The notes under the pieces were generated by a model that did not search any database, was not told where the DNA came from, and saw only the letters and a list, made by a program, of their open reading frames with translations. Both the position numbers and the translations under genes were made by a program. From Halobacteriovoraceae bacterium (GTDB taxonomy: Bacteria; Bdellovibrionota; Bacteriovoracia; Bacteriovoracales; Bacteriovoracaceae), in the NCBI GenBank assembly GCA_002711995.1, contig PASN01000010.1, positions 1 through 63,005 on the forward strand: DNA of 63,005 nt, in the 5' to 3' direction. Positions 1 to 8,464 of this stretch are shown piece by piece. Each line of letters begins with the position of its first letter. The first letter of the stretch is position 1.

Positions 1-264
1 ATGGGGGCAGAAATAAGTGGTCCTATGGGGGCAGAAAAAAGTGGTCCTATGGGGGCAGAAATAAGTGGTCCTATGGGGGCAGAAAAAAGTGGTTCTATAG
101 GGGCAGAAAAAAGTGGTCCTATGGGGGCAGAGAAAAGTGGTCCTATAGGGGCAGAAAAAAGTGGTCCTATGGGGGCAGAAAAAAGTGGTCCTATGGGGGC
201 AGAAAAAAGTGGTCCTATGGGGGCAGAAAAAAGTGGTTCTATAGGGGCAGAAAAAAATGAATCT
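1..264 (+). repeat. 24-bp in-frame tandem repeat, 11 visible units (minisatellite)
   Basis: Eleven contiguous 24-bp units run from base 1 to 264 and may continue upstream. Unit starts are 1, 25, 49, 73, 97, 121, 145, 169, 193, 217 and 241. Each encodes the octapeptide [M/I]GAE[K/I]SG[P/S]; the last unit is degenerate (IGAEKNES). Variation between units is a few single-base changes, as expected from recent slippage or recombination. Because 24 is divisible by three, copy-number change would lengthen or shorten the protein without breaking the frame. There are no spacers, so it is not a CRISPR. Confidence 0.97.
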
Positions 265-612
265 ATAGGAAAAAATATTGTAAGTAGCTGTAATAATGTT
301 GCTAGAACCGTGATATGCTCTTTGAAAGTGGGTGAGTCTCAAGTAATTGATTTGTTAACTAAACTGGCCGATCAAAAGTATTCTCAAATGGTCACGCATG
401 AGCCAATACTTCTTAAACGGCATAAACAAAAAATATTGGAAATTTCTGGGATTATTGATGAATATGGTCAATTACTTAGCGAAGAATCCGATATATCAAT
501 AATTTCCTCTGAACTTAATAACATAGGCCATTGTATTTCAGAATTGATTGGTATAGTGTCTCCCGACGACGTTTTGCACAATATTTTCGATAACTTTTGT
601 ATTGGAAAGTAA
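1..612 (+). CDS. mnmE: tRNA modification GTPase MnmE, C-terminal part (5' end outside window)
   Basis: MnmE works with MnmG to install the (carboxymethyl)aminomethyl group on wobble uridine 34 of several tRNAs. Only the end of the protein is visible. It closes with the family's signature FCIGK, preceded by the helical domain (from about THEPILLKRHKQ onward). ICSLKVGE, about residues 106-113, fits the G5 switch region (family SALKGEG/SARTGEG). Everything before it, residues 1-88, is an octapeptide repeat (MGAEKSGP and variants) that lies where the loop between G4 (NKxD) and G5 belongs. The ATG at base 1 is simply a repeat codon, so the real start and the GTPase P-loop must lie upstream of the window. 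mnmG follows after 23 bases. The family assignment rests on the C-terminus and the mnmG neighbour. The position of the insert is my alignment by eye. Confidence 0.85.
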   Translation: MGAEISGPMGAEKSGPMGAEISGPMGAEKSGSIGAEKSGPMGAEKSGPIGAEKSGPMGAEKSGPMGAEKSGPMGAEKSGSIGAEKNESIGKNIVSSCNNVARTVICSLKVGESQVIDLLTKLADQKYSQMVTHEPILLKRHKQKILEISGIIDEYGQLLSEESDISIISSELNNIGHCISELIGIVSPDDVLHNIFDNFCIGK

Positions 613-614
613 CT

Positions 615-630
615 TGTTCTACGTGGAACA
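615..630. other. parS: parS-like centromere site 1 (between mnmE and mnmG)
   Basis: The 16-mer TGTTCTACGTGGAACA is one base away from the perfect palindrome TGTTCCACGTGGAACA, which matches the widely conserved chromosomal parS. It lies in the 23-base mnmE-mnmG gap, 2.5 kb upstream of parA. It is the likely loading site of the ParB encoded at 4046. Confidence 0.85.
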
Positions 631-635
631 CTTTT

Positions 636-2477
636 ATGGAAAAATTCTTTGATATCATTGTAGTTGGTGGTGGACATGCTGGGATTGAAGCAGCTCACAT
701 TGCAAGCCAATTTTCAAATCTAAAAATAGCAATAATAACCCTTCCTGGCTTAGGTCTGGGCTCGGCTCCTTGTAATCCAAGTGTTGGAGGGGTGGGGAAG
801 GGACAGGTTGTAAGAGAGTTGGATGCTCTAGGTGGGTTAATGCCTAAATTGGCTGACTTGGCTGGTATTCAATATCGTACCTTAAATGAAAGTAAGGGTT
901 ACGCTGTTCAGTCTACAAGAGTTCAAATCGATAAAACATTCTACACTGAAGTTGCTGAAAAGCTCATTAGTGAAATTGACAATATTTCTGTCATTCGTGA
1001 AAAGGTTGAATCCATCGTAGAAGGTGACGGTGGTTTTATAATAAAAACGGATTGTTCCACGTGGAACTGTAAAAAAGTCATTGTTACTGTTGGGACTTTC
1101 TTAAATGGCAAGCTGCATTTAGGTAAAGAGCAAACCACAGGTGGGAGGTATGGTAGTGAGTCTTCCGGTGCACTATCAAGTATCTTTGATAAAGTAAAAA
1201 CAGCACCTAAAAGGTTTAAAACGGGTACACCACCTAGATTGAATAAAGAGACTGTTGATCTTTCTAAGCTTGAAGAGCAGCCAAGTGACTGTGAAGTTCG
1301 AAATTTTCACTTTTTACACAGCCCTTATTCCAGGAATCTTCAACAGGTTTCTTGTTATTTGGCTAGGACCAATGAAGAAACAATCCAGGCCATTAAGGAC
1401 AATATGCATGATAGTCCTATGTATAATGGGCAAATTAACGCTGTAGGTGCTAGGTATTGCCCAAGTATAGAGGATAAAGTTAATAGATACCCAGATAAAT
1501 CGAATCACCACGTGTTTGTTGAGCCTGAAGGGCTCAATGAGTCTACAATGTATCCAAGTGGTATAAGCTCTTCACTTCCGCGAGCAGCTCAAGAAAGAAT
1601 GATAAATTCAATCTCAGGTTTGGAGAATGCTAAGATAGAAGTATATGGGTATGCAGTAGAGTACGATGTTGTTGATACAACTGAGTTAAGCTATGGCCTT
1701 GAGTATAAGAACGTTGAAGGTTTGTATTTCGCTGGTCAGGTGAATGGCACTTCTGGCTATGAAGAGGCAGCCGGACAGGGATATATAGCGGGTGTAAACG
1801 CGGCTCTATCTATATTTGATAGGGAGGTTTTTACTTTATCGCGTAACGAATCTTATATTGGAGTCATGATTGAAGATCTTATTTCAAATCTTCGTGATGA
1901 ACCATACAGATTATTCACTGCTCGATCTGAAAATCGACTTTATATTCGTGAAGACAATTCGATTATTAGACTTCATGCCAAAAGGCAATCTTTAGGCCTT
2001 GAAATGGCAGTTGATAAGTTTAATTCCCAGTTTATCAAAGTATATAATGTGATGTTTGGTCTACTAAAGGAATACTATGTGGACAATTCACATGGATTTA
2101 TTAAGAATTCAGATTTAAAACTACCAAGACGAATGTCTGTATCTGAGCTTTTGAAGCAGTCTAAGGTGGATCCGGTTCATCTGGCTAAAGAATTTTTTAA
2201 CTTTATGGGTATTTCTATATCTGAGGCTTTAATCTGGTGTCTTGCCGTCAGTAATAAGTATGAAGGCTATATTAACAAATCAGCTGAGCACAATGAACGA
2301 TTAAAGCGTCTAGATAACATGAAGATAGATTGGAAAGACCTCATTTCCTCAGAGAATATTTCATTTGAATGCAAAAGAAGGATAGAAAGGATAAAACCGG
2401 TGTCCTTCGGCCAATTAAAGCTGATTGAAGGGATCCGTCCAGCTACCTTGGCCGCCGTGGCAGGGAAATCGATATGA
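636..2477 (+). CDS. mnmG: tRNA uridine-5-carboxymethylaminomethyl(34) synthesis enzyme MnmG (GidA)
   Basis: FAD-dependent partner of MnmE in wobble-U34 modification, cytoplasmic. Residues 7-16 (IIVVGGGHAG) form the N-terminal dinucleotide-binding fold. They are followed by the family signature around PCNPSVGGVGKGQVVRELD and GGLMPKLADLAGIQYR. The C-terminal helical domain ends near KLIEGIRPATLAAVAG, as in other MnmG proteins. About 613 residues is the usual length. The frame is open from 597, but ATG 636 gives the family N-terminus (MEKFFDIIVVGGG), and the 597 start would lie inside mnmE and across parS 1. The stop overlaps the rsmG start by four bases (ATGA). A second parS-like site lies inside the gene at 1053. 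Confidence 0.96.
   Translation: MEKFFDIIVVGGGHAGIEAAHIASQFSNLKIAIITLPGLGLGSAPCNPSVGGVGKGQVVRELDALGGLMPKLADLAGIQYRTLNESKGYAVQSTRVQIDKTFYTEVAEKLISEIDNISVIREKVESIVEGDGGFIIKTDCSTWNCKKVIVTVGTFLNGKLHLGKEQTTGGRYGSESSGALSSIFDKVKTAPKRFKTGTPPRLNKETVDLSKLEEQPSDCEVRNFHFLHSPYSRNLQQVSCYLARTNEETIQAIKDNMHDSPMYNGQINAVGARYCPSIEDKVNRYPDKSNHHVFVEPEGLNESTMYPSGISSSLPRAAQERMINSISGLENAKIEVYGYAVEYDVVDTTELSYGLEYKNVEGLYFAGQVNGTSGYEEAAGQGYIAGVNAALSIFDREVFTLSRNESYIGVMIEDLISNLRDEPYRLFTARSENRLYIREDNSIIRLHAKRQSLGLEMAVDKFNSQFIKVYNVMFGLLKEYYVDNSHGFIKNSDLKLPRRMSVSELLKQSKVDPVHLAKEFFNFMGISISEALIWCLAVSNKYEGYINKSAEHNERLKRLDNMKIDWKDLISSENISFECKRRIERIKPVSFGQLKLIEGIRPATLAAVAGKSI
1053..1068. other. parS: parS-like site 2 (inside mnmG)
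   Basis: TGTTCCACGTGGAACT matches the parS palindrome at 15 of 16 positions, with only the last base different. It lies inside mnmG and is read there as Cys-Ser-Thr-Trp-Asn, the same peptide that site 1 would encode in that frame. Confidence 0.85.
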
Positions 2478-3118
2478 TTGAAGAGTTCGCAAAAGATTAT
2501 TTTGATCTATTAGTAGGTGAATACGCCGGAATAAACCTTACTCGCATTAATGACTTCGATGAGTTTTATAATAAGCAGATTTTAGATTCAATTGAACCTA
2601 TACAGCAAAGTAAAATTTTTTTTGATGAAATAAAGGCAAAGGGAGCCTTTATTGATGTGGGCTTTGGTGGGGGATTTCCTCTGTTACCCCTAGCAAAAAT
2701 TTTACCTGAAATTCAATTCTTTGGGATAGAAACTAGAAATAAAAAGGTTAAGGTTGTTTCTGAAATAGCTAACAAGCTTGGTCTCAACAATATAAAGTTT
2801 TTACACTCAAGAATAGAAAATGTCTTAATTGATAGAAGTGCGGTATGTAGTCTAAAAGCTGTAGGCAAAGTTAATGATTTTCTAGAAAAGTTTAATAGTG
2901 ACCAAGATATTAGTGTTTATTTTTACAAGGGTCCGAACTTTTATGAACTAGAGGGTGATCAACTAAAAGTCGCTAAAAGAAACTGGTCTGTGAAGGAAGA
3001 GAGAGAAATCATTATACCTGGCACAGATAAAAGATATTTAATTGGTTTTGAACCTAAAAATGTTCCATGTGGAACAAAAAGAATCAAACAACTTGTCAAA
3101 GTTTCTGATATTACTTAA
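2474..3118 (+). CDS. rsmG: 16S rRNA (guanine527-N7)-methyltransferase RsmG (GidB)
   Basis: SAM-dependent enzyme that methylates G527 of 16S rRNA at N7; in many bacteria its loss gives low-level streptomycin resistance. The N-terminal NLTRI...QILDSI stretch (about residues 21-40) matches the family. The SAM loop is DVGFGGGFP at residues 61-69, where the usual form is DVGSGAGFPG. 214 residues is a normal length. It overlaps mnmG by four bases, so the two are translationally coupled. The third parS-like site falls near its 3' end (3061). Its place in the mnmE-mnmG-rsmG-parAB order is typical of regions close to oriC. Confidence 0.95.
   Translation: MIEEFAKDYFDLLVGEYAGINLTRINDFDEFYNKQILDSIEPIQQSKIFFDEIKAKGAFIDVGFGGGFPLLPLAKILPEIQFFGIETRNKKVKVVSEIANKLGLNNIKFLHSRIENVLIDRSAVCSLKAVGKVNDFLEKFNSDQDISVYFYKGPNFYELEGDQLKVAKRNWSVKEEREIIIPGTDKRYLIGFEPKNVPCGTKRIKQLVKVSDIT
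3061..3076. other. parS: parS-like site 3 (3' end of rsmG)
   Basis: TGTTCCATGTGGAACA differs from the perfect parS palindrome only at the central C-to-T. It lies in the last codons of rsmG, 76 bases before the parA start. Together with the sites at 615 and 1053 it makes a cluster of three within 2.5 kb. Confidence 0.83.
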
Positions 3119-3151
3119 AAATATTGGGAATACACATAGAGAGAGGTATAA

Positions 3152-4024
3152 ATGGCTAGAATAATTGCAATCGCAAATCAAAAAGGCGGGGTGGGTAAAA
3201 CCACTACAACAGTGAATCTCGCCGCATGCCTGGCTGCTGCCGAAAGAAGAACATTAATAGTTGACTTAGATCCTCAAGGTAATGCCAGTGTTGGACTTGG
3301 TGTTAATAAGGAATCTTTCACAAAGGCAAATGTCTATCATGCCATGATCGGTGAAGAAAATATTGAAAGCTGTATATATAAAACGGAATTAGATCACTTA
3401 GATATTTGTCCTTCGGATAATAATCTAATTGGCGCTGAAGTGGAGCTTATGCAGGCTTTCGCTAGAGAATCAAAACTAAAAAGTTCTTTGGAGGCAGTTG
3501 AAGCAAAGTATGATTACATTTTGATTGATTGCCCACCGTCTCTAAGTTTGCTTACTGTAAATGGTCTTAATTCAGCTGACTCCTACATTGTTCCTATGCA
3601 AACAGAATATTATGCTATGGAAGGTTTAGCTCAGCTTTTAAACACAGTGAAATTGATACAGCAAAACCTAAACCCCAAGCTTGAGAGGGAAGGAATTCTA
3701 CTCACTATGTATGATGGTAGAAATAATCTTTCAAAATTGGTTGCTCAGGAGATTAAAGAACATTTTCCTGAAGATACCTTTAAAACAATTATACCTAGGA
3801 ATGTTAAGCTTTCAGAATGTCCAAGTCATGGAAAGCCAATAATAATCTACGATATTACCTCAAAGGGCAGCGAAGCCTATTTGAATATGGCCAAGGAAAT
3901 AATCCTCAAAGAAAAACTTCGTGAAGAATCATCTCAAGAAAATCTTTCTCTAATGGATCAGGTCATCGATAAAAAACAAAGGGATGGCTTTGAAATCCCA
4001 AGTTTTGATGATTATCAGGTTTAA
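3152..4024 (+). CDS. parA: Chromosome-partitioning ATPase ParA (Soj)
   Basis: Deviant-Walker ATPase that moves ParB-parS complexes during chromosome segregation. The Walker A' box KGGVGKTT is at residues 11-18 with the signature lysines, followed by DLDPQGN (38-44) and the Walker B-like DYILIDCPPSLSLL. There is no N-terminal HTH domain, so this is the short chromosomal form; it ends with a roughly 35-residue polar tail. ATG 3152 follows an AGAGAGG-type ribosome site. parB starts 21 bases after its stop. Three parS-like sites lie directly upstream. Confidence 0.97.
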   Translation: MARIIAIANQKGGVGKTTTTVNLAACLAAAERRTLIVDLDPQGNASVGLGVNKESFTKANVYHAMIGEENIESCIYKTELDHLDICPSDNNLIGAEVELMQAFARESKLKSSLEAVEAKYDYILIDCPPSLSLLTVNGLNSADSYIVPMQTEYYAMEGLAQLLNTVKLIQQNLNPKLEREGILLTMYDGRNNLSKLVAQEIKEHFPEDTFKTIIPRNVKLSECPSHGKPIIIYDITSKGSEAYLNMAKEIILKEKLREESSQENLSLMDQVIDKKQRDGFEIPSFDDYQV

Positions 4025-4045
4025 TTAAATTCGGGAGAGGGAAAA

Positions 4046-4954
4046 ATGAAAGAGACGACTAAATCAAAAACTGCTTTAGGGAAAGGAATGGGAGCACTGT
4101 TAGGTTCTGGTGCATCTCCAATTCAAAGTAAGCCGATTGATAGCAAGCTTCAAGCAACGGGAGGACTAGTTCAAAACCCAAGCTTGTTACCTGTATCTAA
4201 AATCAAACCAAACAAAGAACAGCCAAGAAAAATCTTTAAAGATAAGGAATTAGCAGAGCTATCGGCTTCCATTAAAGAAAATGGAATCATCCAACCATTG
4301 ACAGTTCAAGCCAATGACGATGGATCTTTTTTACTTATCGCTGGTGAGCGTCGTTTAAGAGCGGCAAAGTTAGCAGGCCTTCAAGAAGTTCCAGTGACCA
4401 TTAAAAGAACTACAAAGAAAGATGTTCTTGTAATGGCCATCATTGAAAATGTTCAAAGATCTGATCTTAACTGTGTTGAAGAAGCACTTGCCTACTACCA
4501 ATTGATGAATGAGTTTGACCTCACTCAAGAGGAAGTCGCAAAAAAAATAGGAAAAGAACGTTCGACCATTGCTAACTTTCTAAGAATTTTAAAACTTCCT
4601 AGAGAAGTTATTCAGCATCTTCAGAAAGAGGCTTTAAGCTTTGGACATGCCAAAGTATTAGCTGCAGTAAAAGATGACGAGAAAGCGAAGAGATTGTCAC
4701 GAGAGGCAATTGATAATAACTGGTCTGTACGTGAGCTAGAGAAAAACATTAAGTCGGCTAAGAAGCCTTCATCTAGGGAAGTAACTAATCCTTACTTTGA
4801 TGAAAAGCTTGACTCTATCAAACGTAAATTAGAGGAAAAAACTGGCTACCACTTCGACTTAAAGACAAAGTCTAACGGTGCTGGTACAATTACTATCAAA
4901 TATAGCAATGAAGCTGAATTTAATGATATTTTCGAATACCTAGTTTCGAAATAA
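4046..4954 (+). CDS. parB: Chromosome-partitioning CTPase/DNA-binding protein ParB (Spo0J)
   Basis: Binds parS and spreads as a CTP-dependent clamp. The N-terminal LGKGMGALLG (residues 11-20) resembles the ParA-stimulating tail of ParB proteins. The CTP-binding boxes are GERRLRAAK (100-108) and ENVQRSDLN (134-142). A helix-turn-helix follows (LTQEEVAKKIGKERSTIANF, about 155-175), then a C-terminal dimerisation domain. 302 residues is normal. ATG 4046 is preceded by a GGGAGAGGG-type ribosome site. It forms an operon with parA and is followed 29 bases later by a bactofilin gene, an arrangement that suggests the scaffold and the partition system work together. Confidence 0.96.
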   Translation: MKETTKSKTALGKGMGALLGSGASPIQSKPIDSKLQATGGLVQNPSLLPVSKIKPNKEQPRKIFKDKELAELSASIKENGIIQPLTVQANDDGSFLLIAGERRLRAAKLAGLQEVPVTIKRTTKKDVLVMAIIENVQRSDLNCVEEALAYYQLMNEFDLTQEEVAKKIGKERSTIANFLRILKLPREVIQHLQKEALSFGHAKVLAAVKDDEKAKRLSREAIDNNWSVRELEKNIKSAKKPSSREVTNPYFDEKLDSIKRKLEEKTGYHFDLKTKSNGAGTITIKYSNEAEFNDIFEYLVSK

Positions 4955-4983
4955 AATTTATTTAATGTCAGGGAGCGATCTTA

Positions 4984-5319
4984 GTGAGTTCTAAAAACGA
5001 AATTTGTGCAATTATAGAGGAAGGTTGCCGCTTTGAGGGCAACCTATCTTTTAATGGAATTGTCCGTATCTCTGGCGTGGTAACAGGTAGTATCTTCTCC
5101 AATGACACTCTAGTTGTCTCTGAAGGGGCTGTAATCAATGCTGACATCAATGCCAGTGTAATTCTAATCTCTGGCACAGTTAAAGGAAACATAAAGGCCA
5201 CTTCAAGGGTTGAGATAAGAAAGCCTGCCAGATTTGAAGGTACTGTCACTTCTCCAAGTCTTATTGTTGAAGAAGGGGTGATTTTCCACGGAATCACTAA
5301 AATGAAGGATAAAAAATAA
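4984..5319 (+). CDS. Bactofilin (DUF583 cytoskeletal scaffold)
   Basis: Bactofilins polymerise without nucleotide into beta-helical filaments that position proteins at membranes or poles. The 111 residues are almost entirely the bactofilin beta-helix: a repetitive series of short strands rich in V, I and G, such as GIVRISGVVTG and LISGTVKGNIKA, with short polar ends. The start is GTG 4984 with GGGAGCGA just upstream. It is the last gene of the parAB block. In Myxococcus xanthus, bactofilins encoded with parAB help anchor ParABS. A similar role here is inferred from context only. Confidence 0.9.
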   Translation: MSSKNEICAIIEEGCRFEGNLSFNGIVRISGVVTGSIFSNDTLVVSEGAVINADINASVILISGTVKGNIKATSRVEIRKPARFEGTVTSPSLIVEEGVIFHGITKMKDKK

Positions 5320-5326
5320 GAACTTC

Positions 5327-5355
5327 TTGACTAATTTTCTGGTTCAGAATATTCA
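5327..5355 (+). promoter_or_regulatory. Candidate sigma-70-type promoter of the ATP synthase cluster
   Basis: TTGACT (5327-5332) and TATTCA (5350-5355) are separated by 17 bases in the 75-base gap before the b' gene. The -35 is strong; the -10 is weak (3 of 6). It would let the atp genes be transcribed separately from the parAB block. Confidence 0.45.
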
Positions 5356-5394
5356 ATAACACTGTCAAAAACTAAATTTCATTAAGGTACTTTT

Positions 5395-5841
5395 ATGGAC
5401 GCATTTGTCGCTATTTTCCAACAACTTGGAGCAAATGAATCGCTTGTTTATCAGTTTGCAGTTTTCGTAGTTGTGTTCTTGATTGCCAAGTTTGGCTTTT
5501 TCAATCACTTACAAAAAATGCTTGATACAAGAGAAGAAAAAACAGTGAAGCTAGAAAGCAACGCTGAAGCAAAATTTGAAGAAATCAACAAGCTCTCTGC
5601 TGAGTACAAAGAAAAGATCCACACTGCTAACAAGGAAGCTAAGGCTAAACTTGATGCTGGGAAGATGGAAATTGTTAAGGCTGAAGAAGCACGTTATCGC
5701 CAGCATGAAAGCGAAGTTAACCAGTACGTGGAAACCTCAAGATCTGAAGTTCTTAAAGAAGTTCAGGCAAAGAAAGACCAGGTAATGAGTGAAGCTGAGC
5801 AATTGGCAAATACACTTGTTCAAAAAATAACTAAAGGATAG
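5395..5841 (+). CDS. ATP synthase F0 subunit b' (AtpF-like, first copy)
   Basis: Peripheral-stalk subunit of F0F1 ATP synthase. One N-terminal membrane helix (about residues 18-36, FAVFVVVFLIAKFGFF) is followed by a long charged coiled coil to the end (148 aa), the standard b/b' design. It has no signal peptide, unlike the b subunit encoded two bases downstream. Bacteria with paired b' and b genes use a heterodimeric stalk. ATG 5395 has AAGG seven bases upstream. Naming it b' rather than b is by order and by contrast with the next gene. Confidence 0.85.
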   Translation: MDAFVAIFQQLGANESLVYQFAVFVVVFLIAKFGFFNHLQKMLDTREEKTVKLESNAEAKFEEINKLSAEYKEKIHTANKEAKAKLDAGKMEIVKAEEARYRQHESEVNQYVETSRSEVLKEVQAKKDQVMSEAEQLANTLVQKITKG

Positions 5842-5843
5842 AA

Positions 5844-6377
5844 ATGAAATTGTTCTTACTTGCAACTTTGGTCATGTTAAATGGCACAGCAATAGCTGCT
5901 GGAAAAGGAACAGGTTCTCCTGCGGATCTTATTCCTGCATTTATTAATCTTTTTATACTTTTAAGCTTCCTGACTTGGATCCTCAAAAAGCCAGCTAGAA
6001 ACTACTACACTGAGAAGTCTGACAATATTAAGAACCTTCTTGAAAGAGCAAGCGTTAAGGCCAAAGAGTCCCAAATGATGATGGACGCTCAGAGAAAGAA
6101 AATTGATAATGTGGCTGAAGAAATTGATACAATTTTTGTAGACGCTGATAAGTCAATCACTAAGTTTGAGGCTGACTACAAAGCAGAGGTTAGCGAAAGA
6201 ATAGATAAAATGAAGCAAGACGCTGCTGCTAAAATTGAAGCAGAGAAAAAACAGGCCTTCAATAAGTTGAACAACAACTTTTTGGACGAAGTTATTGGCA
6301 AGGCAAAAAGTCACATCAAAAGCAACCCTGAGTTAAGCACAAAGGCTACTAACAGTGCCTTGGAGGGACTTAAATAA
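5844..6377 (+). CDS. atpF: ATP synthase F0 subunit b, with signal-peptide-like N-terminus
   Basis: Second stalk subunit (177 aa). Residues 1-19 (MKLFLLATLVMLNGTAIAA) look like a cleavable signal peptide, followed by the true membrane helix (about 28-46, LIPAFINLFILLSFLTWIL) and a coiled coil. The signal-peptide extension is known in b subunits of some deltaproteobacterial-type lineages. The gene follows b' by two bases, and its TAATG stop shares a base with the atpH start. Confidence 0.9.
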   Translation: MKLFLLATLVMLNGTAIAAGKGTGSPADLIPAFINLFILLSFLTWILKKPARNYYTEKSDNIKNLLERASVKAKESQMMMDAQRKKIDNVAEEIDTIFVDADKSITKFEADYKAEVSERIDKMKQDAAAKIEAEKKQAFNKLNNNFLDEVIGKAKSHIKSNPELSTKATNSALEGLK

Positions 6378-6919
6378 TGAAAGAGCAGAATATCTCAAAA
6401 GTTTATGCTGATTCGTTTCTCGAATTAGGTAAAGATGGCAATGTAAACATTGCTGAAGAAATGACAAAACTCACTGAAACAATCAACGCTTCAAATGAAC
6501 TAGAAAATCTACTTTTTCTTGATGTATTTACCATAGAAGAGAAGACACTAGTTTTTGAGGATATTGCAAAAAAACTTGGTCTATCATCTTTGATGGTTTC
6601 GGCTGTTAAATACCTTATAGATCAAAAGAGAATTGGTCTTTTCCCTTTAATCTTTAAAGAGGTAATCGTTAGAGACGATATGGAGAAAGGATTTTTAAGA
6701 GGAACAATTTTAGGATCTGAGAATGACCTATCTGAGTCTCACAAAGAAAAACTTTTAGCTTCAATTAAAAAATACATTGGAGATAAAAAACCAATTTTAA
6801 CTTACAAGCAATCTGATGAAGTTACAGCTGGGTATAAAGTAAAAATTGAAGACCTCCAATTGGACGCGTCAGTAGATAATCAATTAAAGCATTTCAAAGA
6901 ATCAATTATAGGTGAATAA
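6377..6919 (+). CDS. atpH: ATP synthase F1 subunit delta
   Basis: Connects the peripheral stalk to the alpha3beta3 head. 180 residues with the OSCP/delta pattern: an N-terminal helical bundle beginning ISKVYADSFLELG, and a C-terminal section with the family-like GSENDLSESHKEKL and ILTYKQSDEVTAGYKVKI (the conserved Dp.liGG.vi region). It overlaps the b gene by one base and precedes atpA by 18 bases. Confidence 0.92.
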   Translation: MKEQNISKVYADSFLELGKDGNVNIAEEMTKLTETINASNELENLLFLDVFTIEEKTLVFEDIAKKLGLSSLMVSAVKYLIDQKRIGLFPLIFKEVIVRDDMEKGFLRGTILGSENDLSESHKEKLLASIKKYIGDKKPILTYKQSDEVTAGYKVKIEDLQLDASVDNQLKHFKESIIGE

Positions 6920-6937
6920 CTAATAAAGGAAAAATGA

Positions 6938-8449
6938 ATGAGCACGACAATGAGACCTGAAGAAATTACGGGAATAATTAAGGACAGGATCGCGAATTTC
7001 GAATCAAGACTTGATGTAAGTGAAGTTGGTACAGTCCTTACTATTGGTGACGGTGTTGCCAGAGTTTTCGGACTTAAGAATGTATTGGCCGGTGAACTTG
7101 TAGAGTTCGAAAATGGCGTAAAAGGTATGGTTTTAAACCTAGAGACCAACAATGTTGGTATCGCAGTTCTTGGTGACTATTCCGAAATTAAAGAAGGGTC
7201 TACTGTTAAAAGAACTGAAAAAATTGTTCAGGTTCCAGTTGGTGACGCTCTTCTAGGAAGAGTTGTAAACTCTATTGGTGAGCCAATTGACGGTCAAGGC
7301 GAACTTAAGACAAACGAATTTAGAAATATCGAAATCAAAGCTCCTGGCATTATTCAAAGAAAGCCTGTTCATGAGCCTATGCAAACTGGTATTAAAGCAA
7401 TCGATTCCATGATTCCAATTGGTAGAGGTCAAAGAGAGCTTATTATTGGTGATAGAAAAACAGGTAAAACTGCAGTTGCAATTGATACTATCATCAACCA
7501 AAAAGGCAAAGACGTAGTTTGTATCTATGTAGCCATTGGCCAAAAGCAGTCTACAGTTAGACAAGTTTATCAAAAGCTAAAAGAATCTGGTGCTTTAGAC
7601 TACACAATTATTGTTTCAGCTACTGCATCTCAGTCTGCACCACTACAATACATTGCCCCATACTCTGGTTGTACAATGGGTGAGTTCTACAGAGATAACG
7701 GAAAGCACGCTTTGATTGTTTATGATGACCTTACTAAGCAATCTCAGGCCTATAGACAGCTTTCTCTTCTTCTTAGAAGACCTCCAGGACGTGAAGCATT
7801 CCCAGGGGATGTATTCTATGTTCACTCCAGACTTCTAGAAAGAGCGGCTAAAATGAGTGATGAGCAAGGTGCTGGCTCACTTACAGCCCTTCCAGTTATT
7901 GAAACACAAGAGGGTGACGTTTCTGCTTATATTCCTACAAACGTTATTTCCATTACTGATGGACAAATCTATCTTGAGTCTGACCTATTTAACGCAGGTG
8001 TAAGACCAGCGGTTAACGTTGGTATCTCAGTTTCAAGGGTAGGTGGATCAGCTCAGGTTAAGGCAATGAAGAAAGTATCTGGTACTTTAAGACTAGATCT
8101 TGCTCAATACAGAGAGTTGGCGGCATTCTCCCAGTTTGCTTCTGACCTTGATGAGGCTACAAGAAAGCAACTTGAAAGAGGTGAGAGACTTGTTGAACTT
8201 CTTAAGCAAAAGCAATACAGCCCGATGAATGTTGAAGATCAAGTTATCTCTATCTATGCAGCTAACAAAGGTTACTTTGACACTGTTGAAAAATCTAAAG
8301 TTCAAGAAGCGGAACAAGGATTGTTGGAGTTTATTCAAACTAAGCATTCTGCAGTAAGAGACTCTATAAGAGAGGCTAAGCAAATTACTGCTGAAAACGA
8401 AGCTAAGTTAAACGAAGCAATTAAAAGCTTTTTCTCAGCGAACTATTAA
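6938..8449 (+). CDS. atpA: ATP synthase F1 subunit alpha
   Basis: Non-catalytic nucleotide-binding subunit of the F1 head. 503 residues is the standard length. Visible signatures are the N-terminal beta barrel ([14 protein letters not shown]), the P-loop GDRKTGKTA, the [20 protein letters not shown] stretch and [23 protein letters not shown] 6938 is preceded by AAAGGAAAA. It is the central gene of the b'-b-delta-alpha-gamma-beta-epsilon cluster. Confidence 0.98.
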   Translation: MSTTMRPEEITGIIKDRIANFESRLDVSEVGTVLTIGDGVARVFGLKNVLAGELVEFENGVKGMVLNLETNNVGIAVLGDYSEIKEGSTVKRTEKIVQVPVGDALLGRVVNSIGEPIDGQGELKTNEFRNIEIKAPGIIQRKPVHEPMQTGIKAIDSMIPIGRGQRELIIGDRKTGKTAVAIDTIINQKGKDVVCIYVAIGQKQSTVRQVYQKLKESGALDYTIIVSATASQSAPLQYIAPYSGCTMGEFYRDNGKHALIVYDDLTKQSQAYRQLSLLLRRPPGREAFPGDVFYVHSRLLERAAKMSDEQGAGSLTALPVIETQEGDVSAYIPTNVISITDGQIYLESDLFNAGVRPAVNVGISVSRVGGSAQVKAMKKVSGTLRLDLAQYRELAAFSQFASDLDEATRKQLERGERLVELLKQKQYSPMNVEDQVISIYAANKGYFDTVEKSKVQEAEQGLLEFIQTKHSAVRDSIREAKQITAENEAKLNEAIKSFFSANY

Positions 8450-8464
8450 TAAGTAGAGGCTTAA

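Noticed and set aside
1-264. Could the 24-bp units be a CRISPR array?
   Set aside because: The units are contiguous, with no spacers, and keep one open frame that runs into the MnmE C-terminus.
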